Shown piece after piece: positions 28,030 through 37,523 of a stretch of DNA of 64,000 bases; position 1 is the first letter of the stretch; the number at the start of each line of letters is the position of its first letter. This DNA comes from Lachnospiraceae bacterium (GTDB taxonomy: Bacteria > Bacillota > Clostridia > Lachnospirales > Lachnospiraceae), in contig SVFK01000004.1 of NCBI GenBank assembly GCA_015056915.1, positions 62,001-126,000 of the forward strand, written 5' to 3'. Below the pieces are notes generated by a model. It was not told where the DNA came from. It saw only the letters and a list, made by a program, of their open reading frames with translations, and did not search any database. Both the position numbers and the translations under genes were made by a program.

Positions 28030-28812
28030 ATCAAATCCTCCTTCCATTTTCTCCGCACTTTTAAGATTAAATAACTCCTCCGAATGGGTTATCGCACTAA
28101 TCATATCGTAAGCGTCCTCATTCAGATTTTCAAATATTTCTGAATGTTCATTGATGTAGGTTGCTAATTCTCCTTTACTCTTTTCATGCTGCAAAAATCC
28201 AAAAACATACTGAATATCTGTGCAAAATTCTTCCAACCTTTCATACTTGCGCACTTCCAATAGGTGAATACGAAAATCTTCAACCATTTCACCAAACTCA
28301 GGCGGATACGATGCCAAATCCATCATCTGTTTCAAACTGGTAGGACCATCCCAAGGCTCTTTACCAAAATAGATCACGATGGTAATCATGGGAACCAGCT
28401 TATCTTCCTTTGAAAATCCAGAAAGAAATTCAGCACCTTTTAAGTCTTTTACCTTGCGATGATGTTTGGCAGTTACACGCCATTGTTTATGATATTGGAT
28501 ACTCTCTGCATTCATAACCCTCACCGGCATAGCATAATGAATGTCAGATTGATTCTCCAGAGCAATTAATGCTACTCGCATATCTTGCCCCACCTCACAC
28601 ATAACATCAGCTGTGACCACCTGTGTATCAATAACGCCATTAAATTTGTCCTTTTTGACTGTCTTAGCTATTCTGGCAATGGAACAATTTATTTCCCGAA
28701 TATCTTGCGGACTAATCATTTCTCGTCCATGATAAATATAGCCATTTATCAAATCTGCAAAGCGTACAGAATCTTCAAAAAAGCTAATGGATACAACATT
28801 TTCTCTTTGCAT
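27868..28812 (-). CDS. Rpn-family recombination-promoting nuclease/putative transposase, copy 2
   Basis: FADLINGYIYHGREMISPQDI...MRVALIALENQSDIHYAMPVRVMNAESIQYHKQ...GAEFLSGFSKEDKLVPMITIVIYFGKEPWDGPTSL; clear paralogue of copy 1. Confidence 0.8.
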   Translation of the reverse strand: MQRENVVSISFFEDSVRFADLINGYIYHGREMISPQDIREINCSIARIAKTVKKDKFNGVIDTQVVTADVMCEVGQDMRVALIALENQSDIHYAMPVRVMNAESIQYHKQWRVTAKHHRKVKDLKGAEFLSGFSKEDKLVPMITIVIYFGKEPWDGPTSLKQMMDLASYPPEFGEMVEDFRIHLLEVRKYERLEEFCTDIQYVFGFLQHEKSKGELATYINEHSEIFENLNEDAYDMISAITHSEELFNLKSAEKMEGGFDMCQAIKEMIEDGRLEGKLEVYQSLVNEGVLGIEEVAKRMSMSVEELQEKIFPA

Positions 28813-28942
28813 ACATCCTCCTTATTCGTGGATGCACGCTGCCTGGTCTTTCAATAAAAACACTATGTAGGATGCATCCATATTTGTAATATTGGAAAAC
28901 CAGGTCGAACGACCATAGACAGAGCATTGCTCTGTGAAATTA
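28813..28942 (-). promoter_or_regulatory. Structured 5' leader of Rpn copy 2
   Basis: ACAGAGCA-T-TGCTCTGT palindrome (28919-28935); GGTC/GACC hairpin; about 15-bp imperfect stem (28842-28856 with 28890-28904); GGATGCA/TGCATCC (28830-28836 with 28873-28879); alternative CATCC/GGATG at the RBS (28814-28818 with 28830-28834). Confidence 0.5.
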
Positions 28943-28948
28943 TATTTG

Positions 28949-28977
28949 ATTATACGATAATTAATTTACGATGTCAA
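28949..28977 (-). promoter_or_regulatory. Consensus sigmaA promoter for Rpn copy 2
   Basis: Minus strand TTGACA (28972-28977), 17-nt spacer, TATAAT (28949-28954). Confidence 0.75.
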
Positions 28978-28994
28978 TAGATGCGATTCTCATT

Positions 28995-30089
28995 CTAAAA
29001 TCCACATATTTTCGCACAAACCTGCCGAATTCCTTTCACAACAACCGAAAAAACATATCCCACAACAACGCAGCTTACAAACATGATTCCCCATGCAGCT
29101 ACATACATTTTGTCATTTAACGATTGCATTGCCGGCACGCTTTCCAACAAAAAGTTAATGGTGTATAGATGCACAATATAAATTCCATATTCATACTTTG
29201 CAAGCCACAGGAATCCCTTGGAAATAAAGCTACTATGCGCTGTATGTATCTTAGCGCAGCAGTACACCGCAAACGCCAAACACACTGCAATCAGGGAATG
29301 CCATGTGTACCCGGATATGTTATCTGTATGGATACCCTTTTGCAAGCCCAGTATTGATACGCCATATAAAGTAATAATAGCAAGCAAGATTCCTGCAAGC
29401 AGTTTCCACAGAGTAGCATTTTGGCTACGTTCCTCCTCTAACAACAGATTTGCAACGTACATGCCCAGAACAAAATTGTCAATTACTGAAATCAAAATCT
29501 GACGACTCAACCAAAAGCTACTGGATTCTTTCCAAAGAGAGGGCCCGTAGTGTAATAATATCCCTTTAGACAATACAGTAAGTCCTACAACGGCAACCGC
29601 TGTCAGCTTTGGGAATTTTCTTAATATCTTGTATAAAAGAATTGCTACAACATAAAACTGCACCGTGACCGACATTGTCCACAGCACTCCGTTAATCGTT
29701 CCGGCTGTTGATGCCGAATAGTTATGCGTAAAGGTTAAGTGCGTAAGAATGTCATCTATACCATCTCGATTAAAATATACATCCCCATTCACCAACAGCA
29801 AAATGCCGAGAAGAGATAGGTAATATTCCGGTGCTATTCTCAACATTCTTTTCTTGAAATATTCTAAGAATCGAAGATTGTTTTTTTGGTCCATGCGATA
29901 TAGCGCGTGAAAGATTCCAAAGCCGCTAATCACAAAAAACAATGTCACACCAATTTCTCCGCCCAACCGTATCAATGTAAAAACAAATTCATTGTCTATG
30001 GGAACCGACCCTGCCGATACCCAAATATGATATATGATTACCATGCACAGGGCTATGCTCCGTAAAATATCAACACTTTTATTTCTCAT
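28995..30089 (-). CDS. Acyltransferase family 3 (membrane O-acyltransferase)
   Basis: MRNKSVDILRSIALCMVIIYHIWVSAG; RLGGEIGVTLFFVISGFGIF; ORF extends to 30131. Confidence 0.85.
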   Translation of the reverse strand: MRNKSVDILRSIALCMVIIYHIWVSAGSVPIDNEFVFTLIRLGGEIGVTLFFVISGFGIFHALYRMDQKNNLRFLEYFKKRMLRIAPEYYLSLLGILLLVNGDVYFNRDGIDDILTHLTFTHNYSASTAGTINGVLWTMSVTVQFYVVAILLYKILRKFPKLTAVAVVGLTVLSKGILLHYGPSLWKESSSFWLSRQILISVIDNFVLGMYVANLLLEEERSQNATLWKLLAGILLAIITLYGVSILGLQKGIHTDNISGYTWHSLIAVCLAFAVYCCAKIHTAHSSFISKGFLWLAKYEYGIYIVHLYTINFLLESVPAMQSLNDKMYVAAWGIMFVSCVVVGYVFSVVVKGIRQVCAKICGF

Positions 30090-31161
30090 ACATTTCATTG
30101 TAGTATTTCTGATAATCACCACTGGTGACATTCTTCATCCATTCCTCATTCTCAAAGAACCACTTAATCGTCTTCTTAATGCCTTCCTTGAACATGGTCT
30201 CTGGATACCAGCCAATCTCTGCCTTAATCTTGTCAGGCGCGATAGCATATCTGCGGTCGTGACCTTTGCGGTCTTCCACATAGGTAATCAGGTCTGTGCT
30301 TACCAATTCTTTTCGGGGATCTCCCTCGGGAAGCATCTCCTGCAATGTCTCTATAATGATGTTAATAATCTCGATATTCTGTTTCTCGTTATGACCGCCG
30401 ATATTGTAGGTCTCGAATAGCCTTCCCTGCTCCTGTACCATATCGATTGCCTTAGCATGATCCTCTACAAACAACCAGTCACGAACATTCTTACCGTCAC
30501 CATATACGGGCAGCTTCTTGCCCTGCAGTGCGTTGTTGATAATCAGCGGAATCAGCTTCTCCGGGAACTGGTATGGTCCGTAATTATTGGAGCAGTTGGT
30601 GATATTGGCCGGGAATTTGTAAGTGTCCATGTATGCCTTCACCAGCATGTCCGAGCTCGCCTTACTTGCAGAATAAGGACTATGGGGATCATAAGGTGTA
30701 GTCTCATAGAAGAATGCATTGTCATCATCAGGAAGAGAGCCGTATACCTCATCTGTAGATACATGAAGGAATTTCTTGCCCTCCTTGAAGCTTCCGTCCG
30801 GCAGCTCCCACGCCGCCTTGGCACAATTAAGCATTACCGCTGTACCCAGCACATTGGTCTGCACAAACACCTCTGGATTGCGGATACTTCTGTCTACATG
30901 ACTCTCCGCTGCAAAATGCACTACGCGGTCAATATCATTCTCTGCAAAAATCTTACTGATGGCTTCCTTATCGCAAATATCAGCCTTTACAAAGGTATAA
31001 TTATCTCGATTCTCCAAATCCTTAAGATTCTCCAGATTGCCCGCATAGGTCAACACATCCACGTTGATAATGCGGATTTCGTTATCGTATTTCTTAAACA
31101 TGTAATGAATGTAGTTGGAGCCGATAAATCCGGCACCGCCTGTTACTAAATAGGTTCTCAT
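30079..31161 (-). CDS. rfbB: dTDP-glucose 4,6-dehydratase
   Basis: MRTYLVTGGAGFIGSNYIHYMFKKY; HFAAESHVDRSI; FLHVSTDEVYGSL; YSASKASSDM. Confidence 0.92.
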   Translation of the reverse strand: MRTYLVTGGAGFIGSNYIHYMFKKYDNEIRIINVDVLTYAGNLENLKDLENRDNYTFVKADICDKEAISKIFAENDIDRVVHFAAESHVDRSIRNPEVFVQTNVLGTAVMLNCAKAAWELPDGSFKEGKKFLHVSTDEVYGSLPDDDNAFFYETTPYDPHSPYSASKASSDMLVKAYMDTYKFPANITNCSNNYGPYQFPEKLIPLIINNALQGKKLPVYGDGKNVRDWLFVEDHAKAIDMVQEQGRLFETYNIGGHNEKQNIEIINIIIETLQEMLPEGDPRKELVSTDLITYVEDRKGHDRRYAIAPDKIKAEIGWYPETMFKEGIKKTIKWFFENEEWMKNVTSGDYQKYYNEMYEK

Positions 31162-31196
31162 GCCAATCTCCCTGTCGTACTGTAATAAACTATATT

Positions 31197-31775
31197 TTAT
31201 AATCCTCTTTCCAGCTTATACTCTTCCAGTCCACCCCACTTGGTATCCTTATCAGATAAAATCAAATCCTCTTCCGTCATCCCTTCCGGCATAGGCCACT
31301 CCACACCAATAGCAGTGTCCTTCCACAGCAATCCTCCCTCATCATTGGGATGATAAAAATCTGTTACCTTATAACAAAACTCCGCATAATCAGACAATAC
31401 AATAAATCCATGCGCAAAGCCTCTGGGAACAAAAAACTGTTTCTTATTCTCTGCCGACAACACAACACCATACCATTTACCAAAGGTCTCGGAACCTTCA
31501 CGAAGGTCTACTGCCACGTCAAACACTTCACCGTTCACTACACGGACAAGCTTGTCCTGTGGGTAATTAATCTGAAAATGAAGTCCTCGCAGAACACCTT
31601 TCTTAGATGCAGACTGGTTGTCCTGCACAAACTGACAGTCAATGCCTGCTGCCGCAAAGTCGTTATAGTTATAGGTCTCCATGAAGTAACCTCTGGAGTC
31701 TCCAAACACCGCCGGCTCAATTACCTTCAGACCTTTTATACCATTACAATCTTCTGTTACATTGATTTCGCCCAT
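31197..31775 (-). CDS. rfbC: dTDP-4-dehydrorhamnose 3,5-epimerase
   Basis: LKVIEPAVFGDSRGYFMETYN; VLRGLHFQINYPQDKLVRVVNGEVFDVAVDLR. Confidence 0.92.
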   Translation of the reverse strand: MGEINVTEDCNGIKGLKVIEPAVFGDSRGYFMETYNYNDFAAAGIDCQFVQDNQSASKKGVLRGLHFQINYPQDKLVRVVNGEVFDVAVDLREGSETFGKWYGVVLSAENKKQFFVPRGFAHGFIVLSDYAEFCYKVTDFYHPNDEGGLLWKDTAIGVEWPMPEGMTEEDLILSDKDTKWGGLEEYKLERGL

Positions 31776-31873
31776 TGCTATTCTCCTTAAAATCTTTTTG
31801 AATCTTCTCGATACAGAAAATTAAACTTCTTTTGTGAAACTACATTTTACTATAAATTCACCTATTAAAATTA

Positions 31874-33133
31874 TTATTTTTTCTTTTTCAATGTAAAAGT
31901 CTGCCAATTATCAGGCCACGCTTGAAAATCATATTCCCCATTCTTCTCGTATGCCTCTACTTGTTTTTCCCAAGATAACACATTAGGATAATTAAATCCC
32001 TTGCTGTTTATATATTCCTTTAGAGATATTGTTCCTAAGAAAATAGAATACGTTATTAACGCAACGCTTATTACAAAATTTCTTTTTTCCATAAGCTCTG
32101 TAAGTAATATAGAAAATAGCATATACACAATGAATGCCGGCATAAAAGCATATCTACCGCCCGCCATATGATTCAAACTAGCTGCTATTATTAGTATCTG
32201 CACAAAAAACAGTACGCCCATCACACATACAACATATCTAACACACCTCTTATTACAAAGCCAAGTAATTAGTATTACTATTGCAAGAAATGAAAATACA
32301 AAAATAAGAATTCCTATGTTGCCAATTTGTGCTGCAACATTTTTTCCAAGTAAAGGCAGAATAAACTGAAATCTAAATGCATAAATTAAGGACTCCAACG
32401 CATCAAATCCTTCAAACCCTCTGGCACTACTCATATTTTTACGAGACAGTAAAAAAGAAGCCGCTTGTATACAACCTGCAACAATACCAATAACAGATAA
32501 TACCTTCCAGTAAACAGGTAGTGACTTATGCTTAATTTTACAAAAGATAGCTCGTAACACCACAAACGGAACCGAAAACAAACAATACACGCCTGTTAAA
32601 CAGCCCATGAAATAAACTATATAACTTATTGTCTGAATACGTCTGCTATGAAGATGACCATTTTCAAAAAGAAGAATTAGTCCCCACACACCAAACCAGC
32701 TTTGCATATTAATAGAATTGCAAAACAATTCAGATGTACTATTTGGAGACATAATCAACATACAAACAAGTAAAAAACGACTCCACTGATTCAAATATTG
32801 ATTATTTTGTAGCAAAACATATGCAACAACACCCAATTCGACAAATAACGATGCATATACAAATACATAACCGACACATTTTAGAGGCAGTAAGGATGCA
32901 ACATACGCACATACATTGGCAAAAAGATTTAAATAGCCAGCATACAATGTGAATAAACTAACAACTCCCGACTCATATGCTGTCTTAAAGAAAACGTTAC
33001 CCTCTTCAGCCCATATACGTCCTTCCAAAAAAACTCTTGGTGCTCTCAAAAAAATTATTATGCTTAATAAAATTATTATCTGTAACGTCGTTTTGTAACG
33101 TGTAAAATCATATTTATGCGGCATCCATATCAC
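31874..33133 (-). CDS. Polytopic membrane protein, GT-C-like
   Basis: Multiple TM helices; EGRIWAEEGNVFFKTAYESGVVSLFTLYAGYLNLF. Confidence 0.55.
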   Translation of the reverse strand: MIWMPHKYDFTRYKTTLQIIILLSIIIFLRAPRVFLEGRIWAEEGNVFFKTAYESGVVSLFTLYAGYLNLFANVCAYVASLLPLKCVGYVFVYASLFVELGVVAYVLLQNNQYLNQWSRFLLVCMLIMSPNSTSELFCNSINMQSWFGVWGLILLFENGHLHSRRIQTISYIVYFMGCLTGVYCLFSVPFVVLRAIFCKIKHKSLPVYWKVLSVIGIVAGCIQAASFLLSRKNMSSARGFEGFDALESLIYAFRFQFILPLLGKNVAAQIGNIGILIFVFSFLAIVILITWLCNKRCVRYVVCVMGVLFFVQILIIAASLNHMAGGRYAFMPAFIVYMLFSILLTELMEKRNFVISVALITYSIFLGTISLKEYINSKGFNYPNVLSWEKQVEAYEKNGEYDFQAWPDNWQTFTLKKKK

Positions 33134-33154
33134 CTCTGTTGCTTATACTATAAT

Positions 33155-33577
33155 TTATTCTTTAAATGCCCATTTTTTGTTAAGAATAAAATTAATCGGT
33201 ACATTAATCAACACATTAATAATCGGTGCAATATACTTAGAAATCCCTAAACATGAAATCCATATCCACGATAGTATATTATTCAATATAATACCTGTCA
33301 GTCCATAAGATAAATACGTTTTCAAAAGCATAACACCAATACTTTGTTCTCTTTTCTCTGTAGACTTAAAAACAAATCTGTAATTCCAATAAAAAGACCA
33401 TAGCACGCTTAAGAAAAAGGCTACGATATTAGCTAAAATGTAATCCCATTCTAAATGCAATTTACTTACACTTAACAACACAATTACATTTACTAAATAA
33501 TTTACAACCGTATTACTGATTCCTACGATTCCAAAACGAATAAATTGCACAATATTATCTTTTTCCACTATACGCAT
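33155..33577 (-). CDS. GtrA family small membrane protein
   Basis: FIRFGIVGISNTVVNYLVN...FFLSVLWSFYWNYRFVFK; 4 TM, 140 aa. Confidence 0.9.
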   Translation of the reverse strand: MRIVEKDNIVQFIRFGIVGISNTVVNYLVNVIVLLSVSKLHLEWDYILANIVAFFLSVLWSFYWNYRFVFKSTEKREQSIGVMLLKTYLSYGLTGIILNNILSWIWISCLGISKYIAPIINVLINVPINFILNKKWAFKE

Positions 33578-33578
33578 A

Positions 33579-34313
33579 TTACTTTCCCTTTATCGCCTGT
33601 CGTCTAATCTTCAATAAGTGTGCGATCGTTTTGATGTAGGACTTAATAAATTTTATAAGATCTCTCTTAGATTCCCCGTATTCTCTCTTATTAAATGAAA
33701 TGGGAACCTCTTTTACTGCTAAGGAATCGTATTTCACATCCAGTTTTATTAGGATTTCTTCAACAATATCAAAATTATTACATTCAAACTCTAGCGCTTT
33801 AATTTTATCAGCTAAATACATTCGAAAACTATCAGAAACATCCTTGATTTTTAAACCAAACAAAATACGATAAGTTACATTCAACAAAAGCGACATTGCA
33901 CGCAAAACAAAATTATTATCAGTATATCCACCCTTACAATATCTTGAACCTATAACCACATCATAGTCTGCTTTCTGCATTTCTTGATAAAAACGTTCTA
34001 TATCAGCAGGATTATGGGAACCATCTGCATCCATCACCACAATATATTTCCCTTTTGCGGCTTGTAACCCAGTCCTTATAGCATCACCGTAAAGATTTCC
34101 ACCTTGACGGTTAATATACATTGCATTATTTTCTTCGCATACTTCCTTTGTTTCATCCATTGGCTCAATTGTATCAACAACCAATATTTCCGATTCTTTT
34201 CCTATCGAATGTAACACGGACGATATCGCCGGTAAAATTTTACGTAAATTATCAGCCTCTTGATACGCCGGTAAAACCACACTGATTATCATAAGTTCAT
34301 TCCTTTCACCCAC
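33579..34313 (-). CDS. DPM1-like GT2 (polyprenyl-phosphate glycosyltransferase)
   Basis: ISVVLPAYQEADNLRKILPAI; KYIVVMDADGSHNPADIERF; VIGSRYCKGG. Confidence 0.9.
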   Translation of the reverse strand: MGERNELMIISVVLPAYQEADNLRKILPAISSVLHSIGKESEILVVDTIEPMDETKEVCEENNAMYINRQGGNLYGDAIRTGLQAAKGKYIVVMDADGSHNPADIERFYQEMQKADYDVVIGSRYCKGGYTDNNFVLRAMSLLLNVTYRILFGLKIKDVSDSFRMYLADKIKALEFECNNFDIVEEILIKLDVKYDSLAVKEVPISFNKREYGESKRDLIKFIKSYIKTIAHLLKIRRQAIKGK

Positions 34314-35314
34314 TCAACCATTGCACTTACGCCTTCTATAGCAGAAACTTTGGGTTCCCACTGAATTTTACTTCTTATCTTTGTAATATCTGCCACAAAG
34401 ACTTTTTGATCACTAGCCCTAGGCGGCAACATGGTATACTCCATTTTAATACCAAGCAATCCATCTAACATATTAAACAATTCAAGTAGTGACAATGACT
34501 GCTCCATAGTTCCACCTATATTATATGCTTGTCCATACAATGTATCTACATTTTCCAAAGCAGTATAATACAAACTAATCATATCTTTTGCATGCAATAT
34601 GTCTCTAACCTGTTTTCCGTTTCCTGATATTGTAAATGGGCTAACATTTGGATTTTTATATTTTTCGATTGCCTGCTGAACAAACCAACCAACCCAGCCC
34701 TGATCATATGTAGCAAACTGTCTGCTTCCATACATAGAAGAATGCCTGAATACAATCGTTTTAATCCCAAAAATGCGGCTAAAATCTAGCATATATTGAT
34801 CAGCAGCTCCTTTAGAGCAACCATATGGCGAACGAAAATCTAAGGGAACACTTTCATCAAATCCATTTGGAAATTCGTTACAAACATAGCGTGTTGCAGT
34901 TTCTGTATAAGTATAGCCATCCAAATCTCCATACACTTTATTAGTGGAGGAAAAAAGAATTGCCGTTTGAGGACTATACTTTCTGACAGAATCAAGAAGA
35001 TTTAATGCACCCATTGTATTAATCTCGAAATCTTTATAGGGATTTTCTATGGATGTAGTCATCGCAACTTGACCGGCCAAATGAAACACCGCATCGAATT
35101 GACCTTGTTTAATTAAAGTTTCTACATCATTTTTATTTCGTGTATCGCCATGAATGTATGTAAACGGTCCCAACGTTTTTAACCATTCCAAGTTCTGCGA
35201 AGACCCTAATCTGGATAAATTATCAAATACTGTTACATCATATCCTGCTTCGATACCATGTGACGCCAAATTGCTTCCCAAAAAACCACAACCACCTATT
35301 ACTAACAGTTTCAT
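34289..35314 (-). CDS. NAD-dependent epimerase, CDP-paratose 2-epimerase (RfbE)-like
   Basis: MKLLVIGGCGFLGSNLASHGIEAGYDVTVFDNLSRLGSSQNLEWL; FSSTNKVYGDL; FRHSSMYGSRQFATYDQGWVGWF. Confidence 0.75.
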   Translation of the reverse strand: MKLLVIGGCGFLGSNLASHGIEAGYDVTVFDNLSRLGSSQNLEWLKTLGPFTYIHGDTRNKNDVETLIKQGQFDAVFHLAGQVAMTTSIENPYKDFEINTMGALNLLDSVRKYSPQTAILFSSTNKVYGDLDGYTYTETATRYVCNEFPNGFDESVPLDFRSPYGCSKGAADQYMLDFSRIFGIKTIVFRHSSMYGSRQFATYDQGWVGWFVQQAIEKYKNPNVSPFTISGNGKQVRDILHAKDMISLYYTALENVDTLYGQAYNIGGTMEQSLSLLELFNMLDGLLGIKMEYTMLPPRASDQKVFVADITKIRSKIQWEPKVSAIEGVSAMVEWVKGMNL

Positions 35315-35327
35315 TTGTTTTCCTCCT

Positions 35328-36185
35328 CTAAATTAGAAATTTCATACCTGTTTTCCAATCATATTGAGCATACAATCCTAATTCTTGTAATACTGTACAA
35401 TCCGCAATGGAATCCGGCTCATATAAGCGTTTAGGAACCGCTCCAAAGCACAATTCAGATTTTGAATTTGTTATTTCTTTCAAATACTTTATAACATCCC
35501 TGACAGCAACACCTTCACCTGTTCCCAATGGAATATTAACATACCCAGGGGTTGGATACTGTTCGATCAGTTTCACTAATATGCTACTAACGTCATCGAT
35601 ATAAACAAAATCCCTCTTTTGTGTACCTTCTGTAAGCATAATAGGTTCATCTCTTTTTAGTTTTTCTATTGTACTTGGAAGAAAACGTTCCTTGGGTTCG
35701 TCTTTCCCATAATAATTTTCCAATTCAATATTTAAAAACTGGATGTTTCTATTATTCATCGCCAAACGATTACAATACCACTTTCCCAGGGTCGCAAACT
35801 CATGCTTTGAAACCGTATACACATTAAACTCATCAGGCAGCCCAGTTCCAACTGTAATATGTCTATTAACTCCATGCTGCACACATGTCAGAAATGTTTT
35901 CAAAGGTACATTCATATTAGCTTCAAATATTTCTGCATCATGTGTATCGGCTCTTGCATACCGACACGCCGCATTAAAGAATACGTCATATTTTTCTTCC
36001 ATTTGCTCTAACTTCTGCGGCAAATCCTCAACCAAACATGTATCTACTCGGTCCAGTATATCTGACAAATTTTGCATATTGGAATTTGTACGAATTAAAC
36101 AGAGCACCTGATGATTCCTGCTTATCAATTCTTTTATTACACGGCTTCCCAAATAACCCGTACTTCCTAATACAATTACTCTCAT
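35328..36185 (-). CDS. NAD-dependent epimerase/reductase, CDP-abequose/CDP-paratose synthase-like
   Basis: MRVIVLGSTGYLGSRVIKELISRNHQVLCLIR; ITVGTGLPDEFNVYTVSKHEF; position between rfbE- and rfbH-like genes. Confidence 0.65.
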   Translation of the reverse strand: MRVIVLGSTGYLGSRVIKELISRNHQVLCLIRTNSNMQNLSDILDRVDTCLVEDLPQKLEQMEEKYDVFFNAACRYARADTHDAEIFEANMNVPLKTFLTCVQHGVNRHITVGTGLPDEFNVYTVSKHEFATLGKWYCNRLAMNNRNIQFLNIELENYYGKDEPKERFLPSTIEKLKRDEPIMLTEGTQKRDFVYIDDVSSILVKLIEQYPTPGYVNIPLGTGEGVAVRDVIKYLKEITNSKSELCFGAVPKRLYEPDSIADCTVLQELGLYAQYDWKTGMKFLI

Positions 36186-37522
36186 AAATTTACAGCCTCT
36201 TTAATAATTTCTGCCATATAATCAATCATTTCATCTGTCATTCCAGGGTAAACACCAACCCAAAAAGTATCATTCATAATTCTGTCCGTGTTGGTCAAAT
36301 CACCGACAACACGATATCCTTCTCCTGTTGCGCGCATTTGATCAAAACAAGGGTGTTTAATCAAATTGCCCGCAAACAACATACGTGTTTGAATTCCGTG
36401 CTTTTCAATATATTCAACTACAGTATTACGATTAACATTTTCTTTGCATGTAATTAAAAAGCCAAACCAACTTGGCTGTGAATTTTCACACGGAAGAGGA
36501 AGTATCAACTGTTCTTCGCAACATTTTAACGCCTCGTGCAATCTGGCAAAATTGTGTCTGCGCTTCTCTATAAAGCCAGGAAATTTCTTGATTTGTGCAC
36601 ATCCTATAGCAGCTTGCATATCCGTAGCTTTCAAATTATATCCAAAATGCGAATAAACATATTTATGATCATATCCCAAAGGCAATTCGCCAAATTGCTT
36701 TTCAAATCTATGTCCACACAAATTATCCTGTCCTGATTTACATATACAATCTCTACCCCAATCTCTAAAAGAGCGAATGCATCTATTAAGCAAAGGATTG
36801 TTTGTATAAACAGCCCCTCCTTCGCCCATTGTCATATGATGTGGCGGATAAAACGATGAAGTTCCAATATCACCAATGGTTCCCGTAAAACGCTCCTGTC
36901 CATCAATATAATATTTAGAACCTAATGCATCACAGTTATCTTCAATCAACCATAAATTGTGCTTATCACAAAACTCTCTAACTGCTCTTAAATCAAACGG
37001 ATTTCCCAGCGTATGCGCTGCCATTACCAACTTGGTTTTATTGGACAATGCTTTTTCCAGTTGCGTAACATCCATATTATATTGTGGAATTGTAACATCT
37101 ATAAATACCGGAATTACGCCATACTGAATCGCCGGAGTAACTGTTGTAGGGAATCCGGCAGCTACTGTAATCATCTCGTCGCCCGGTCTAACCTGACGTT
37201 CTCCTAACAATGGAGAGGTTAAAGCCATAAAAGCATTCAAATTTGCAGAAGAACCGGAATTTACCAAAGAACAATACTTCACGCCTAAATAATCAGCAAA
37301 TTTTTGTTCAAATTCATCTGTATAACGTCCTGCTGTCAACCAAAATTCCAACGCAGAATCGACCAAATTGCACATTTCTTCATGGTCGTACACTCTGGAA
37401 GCATAAGGAATACGATTACCAGGTTCAAAGTCCTTCTTCTGGTTGTGATACAAATTACAATATTCTTCTACCATACATAAGATTTCTTCTTTTGCTTGTT
37501 GCTCTGTTTTATTTTCAAACAT
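36182..37522 (-). CDS. rfbH: CDP-6-deoxy-D-xylo-4-hexulose-3-dehydrase (RfbH, lipopolysaccharide biosynthesis)
   Basis: RIPYASRVYDHEEMCNLVDSALEFWLTAGRYTDEFEQKFA; SSFYPPHHMTMGEGGAVYTN (PPHH in place of Lys); start MFENKTEQ after GGAGG. Confidence 0.9.
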   Translation of the reverse strand: MFENKTEQQAKEEILCMVEEYCNLYHNQKKDFEPGNRIPYASRVYDHEEMCNLVDSALEFWLTAGRYTDEFEQKFADYLGVKYCSLVNSGSSANLNAFMALTSPLLGERQVRPGDEMITVAAGFPTTVTPAIQYGVIPVFIDVTIPQYNMDVTQLEKALSNKTKLVMAAHTLGNPFDLRAVREFCDKHNLWLIEDNCDALGSKYYIDGQERFTGTIGDIGTSSFYPPHHMTMGEGGAVYTNNPLLNRCIRSFRDWGRDCICKSGQDNLCGHRFEKQFGELPLGYDHKYVYSHFGYNLKATDMQAAIGCAQIKKFPGFIEKRRHNFARLHEALKCCEEQLILPLPCENSQPSWFGFLITCKENVNRNTVVEYIEKHGIQTRMLFAGNLIKHPCFDQMRATGEGYRVVGDLTNTDRIMNDTFWVGVYPGMTDEMIDYMAEIIKEAVNL

Positions 37523-37523
37523 C

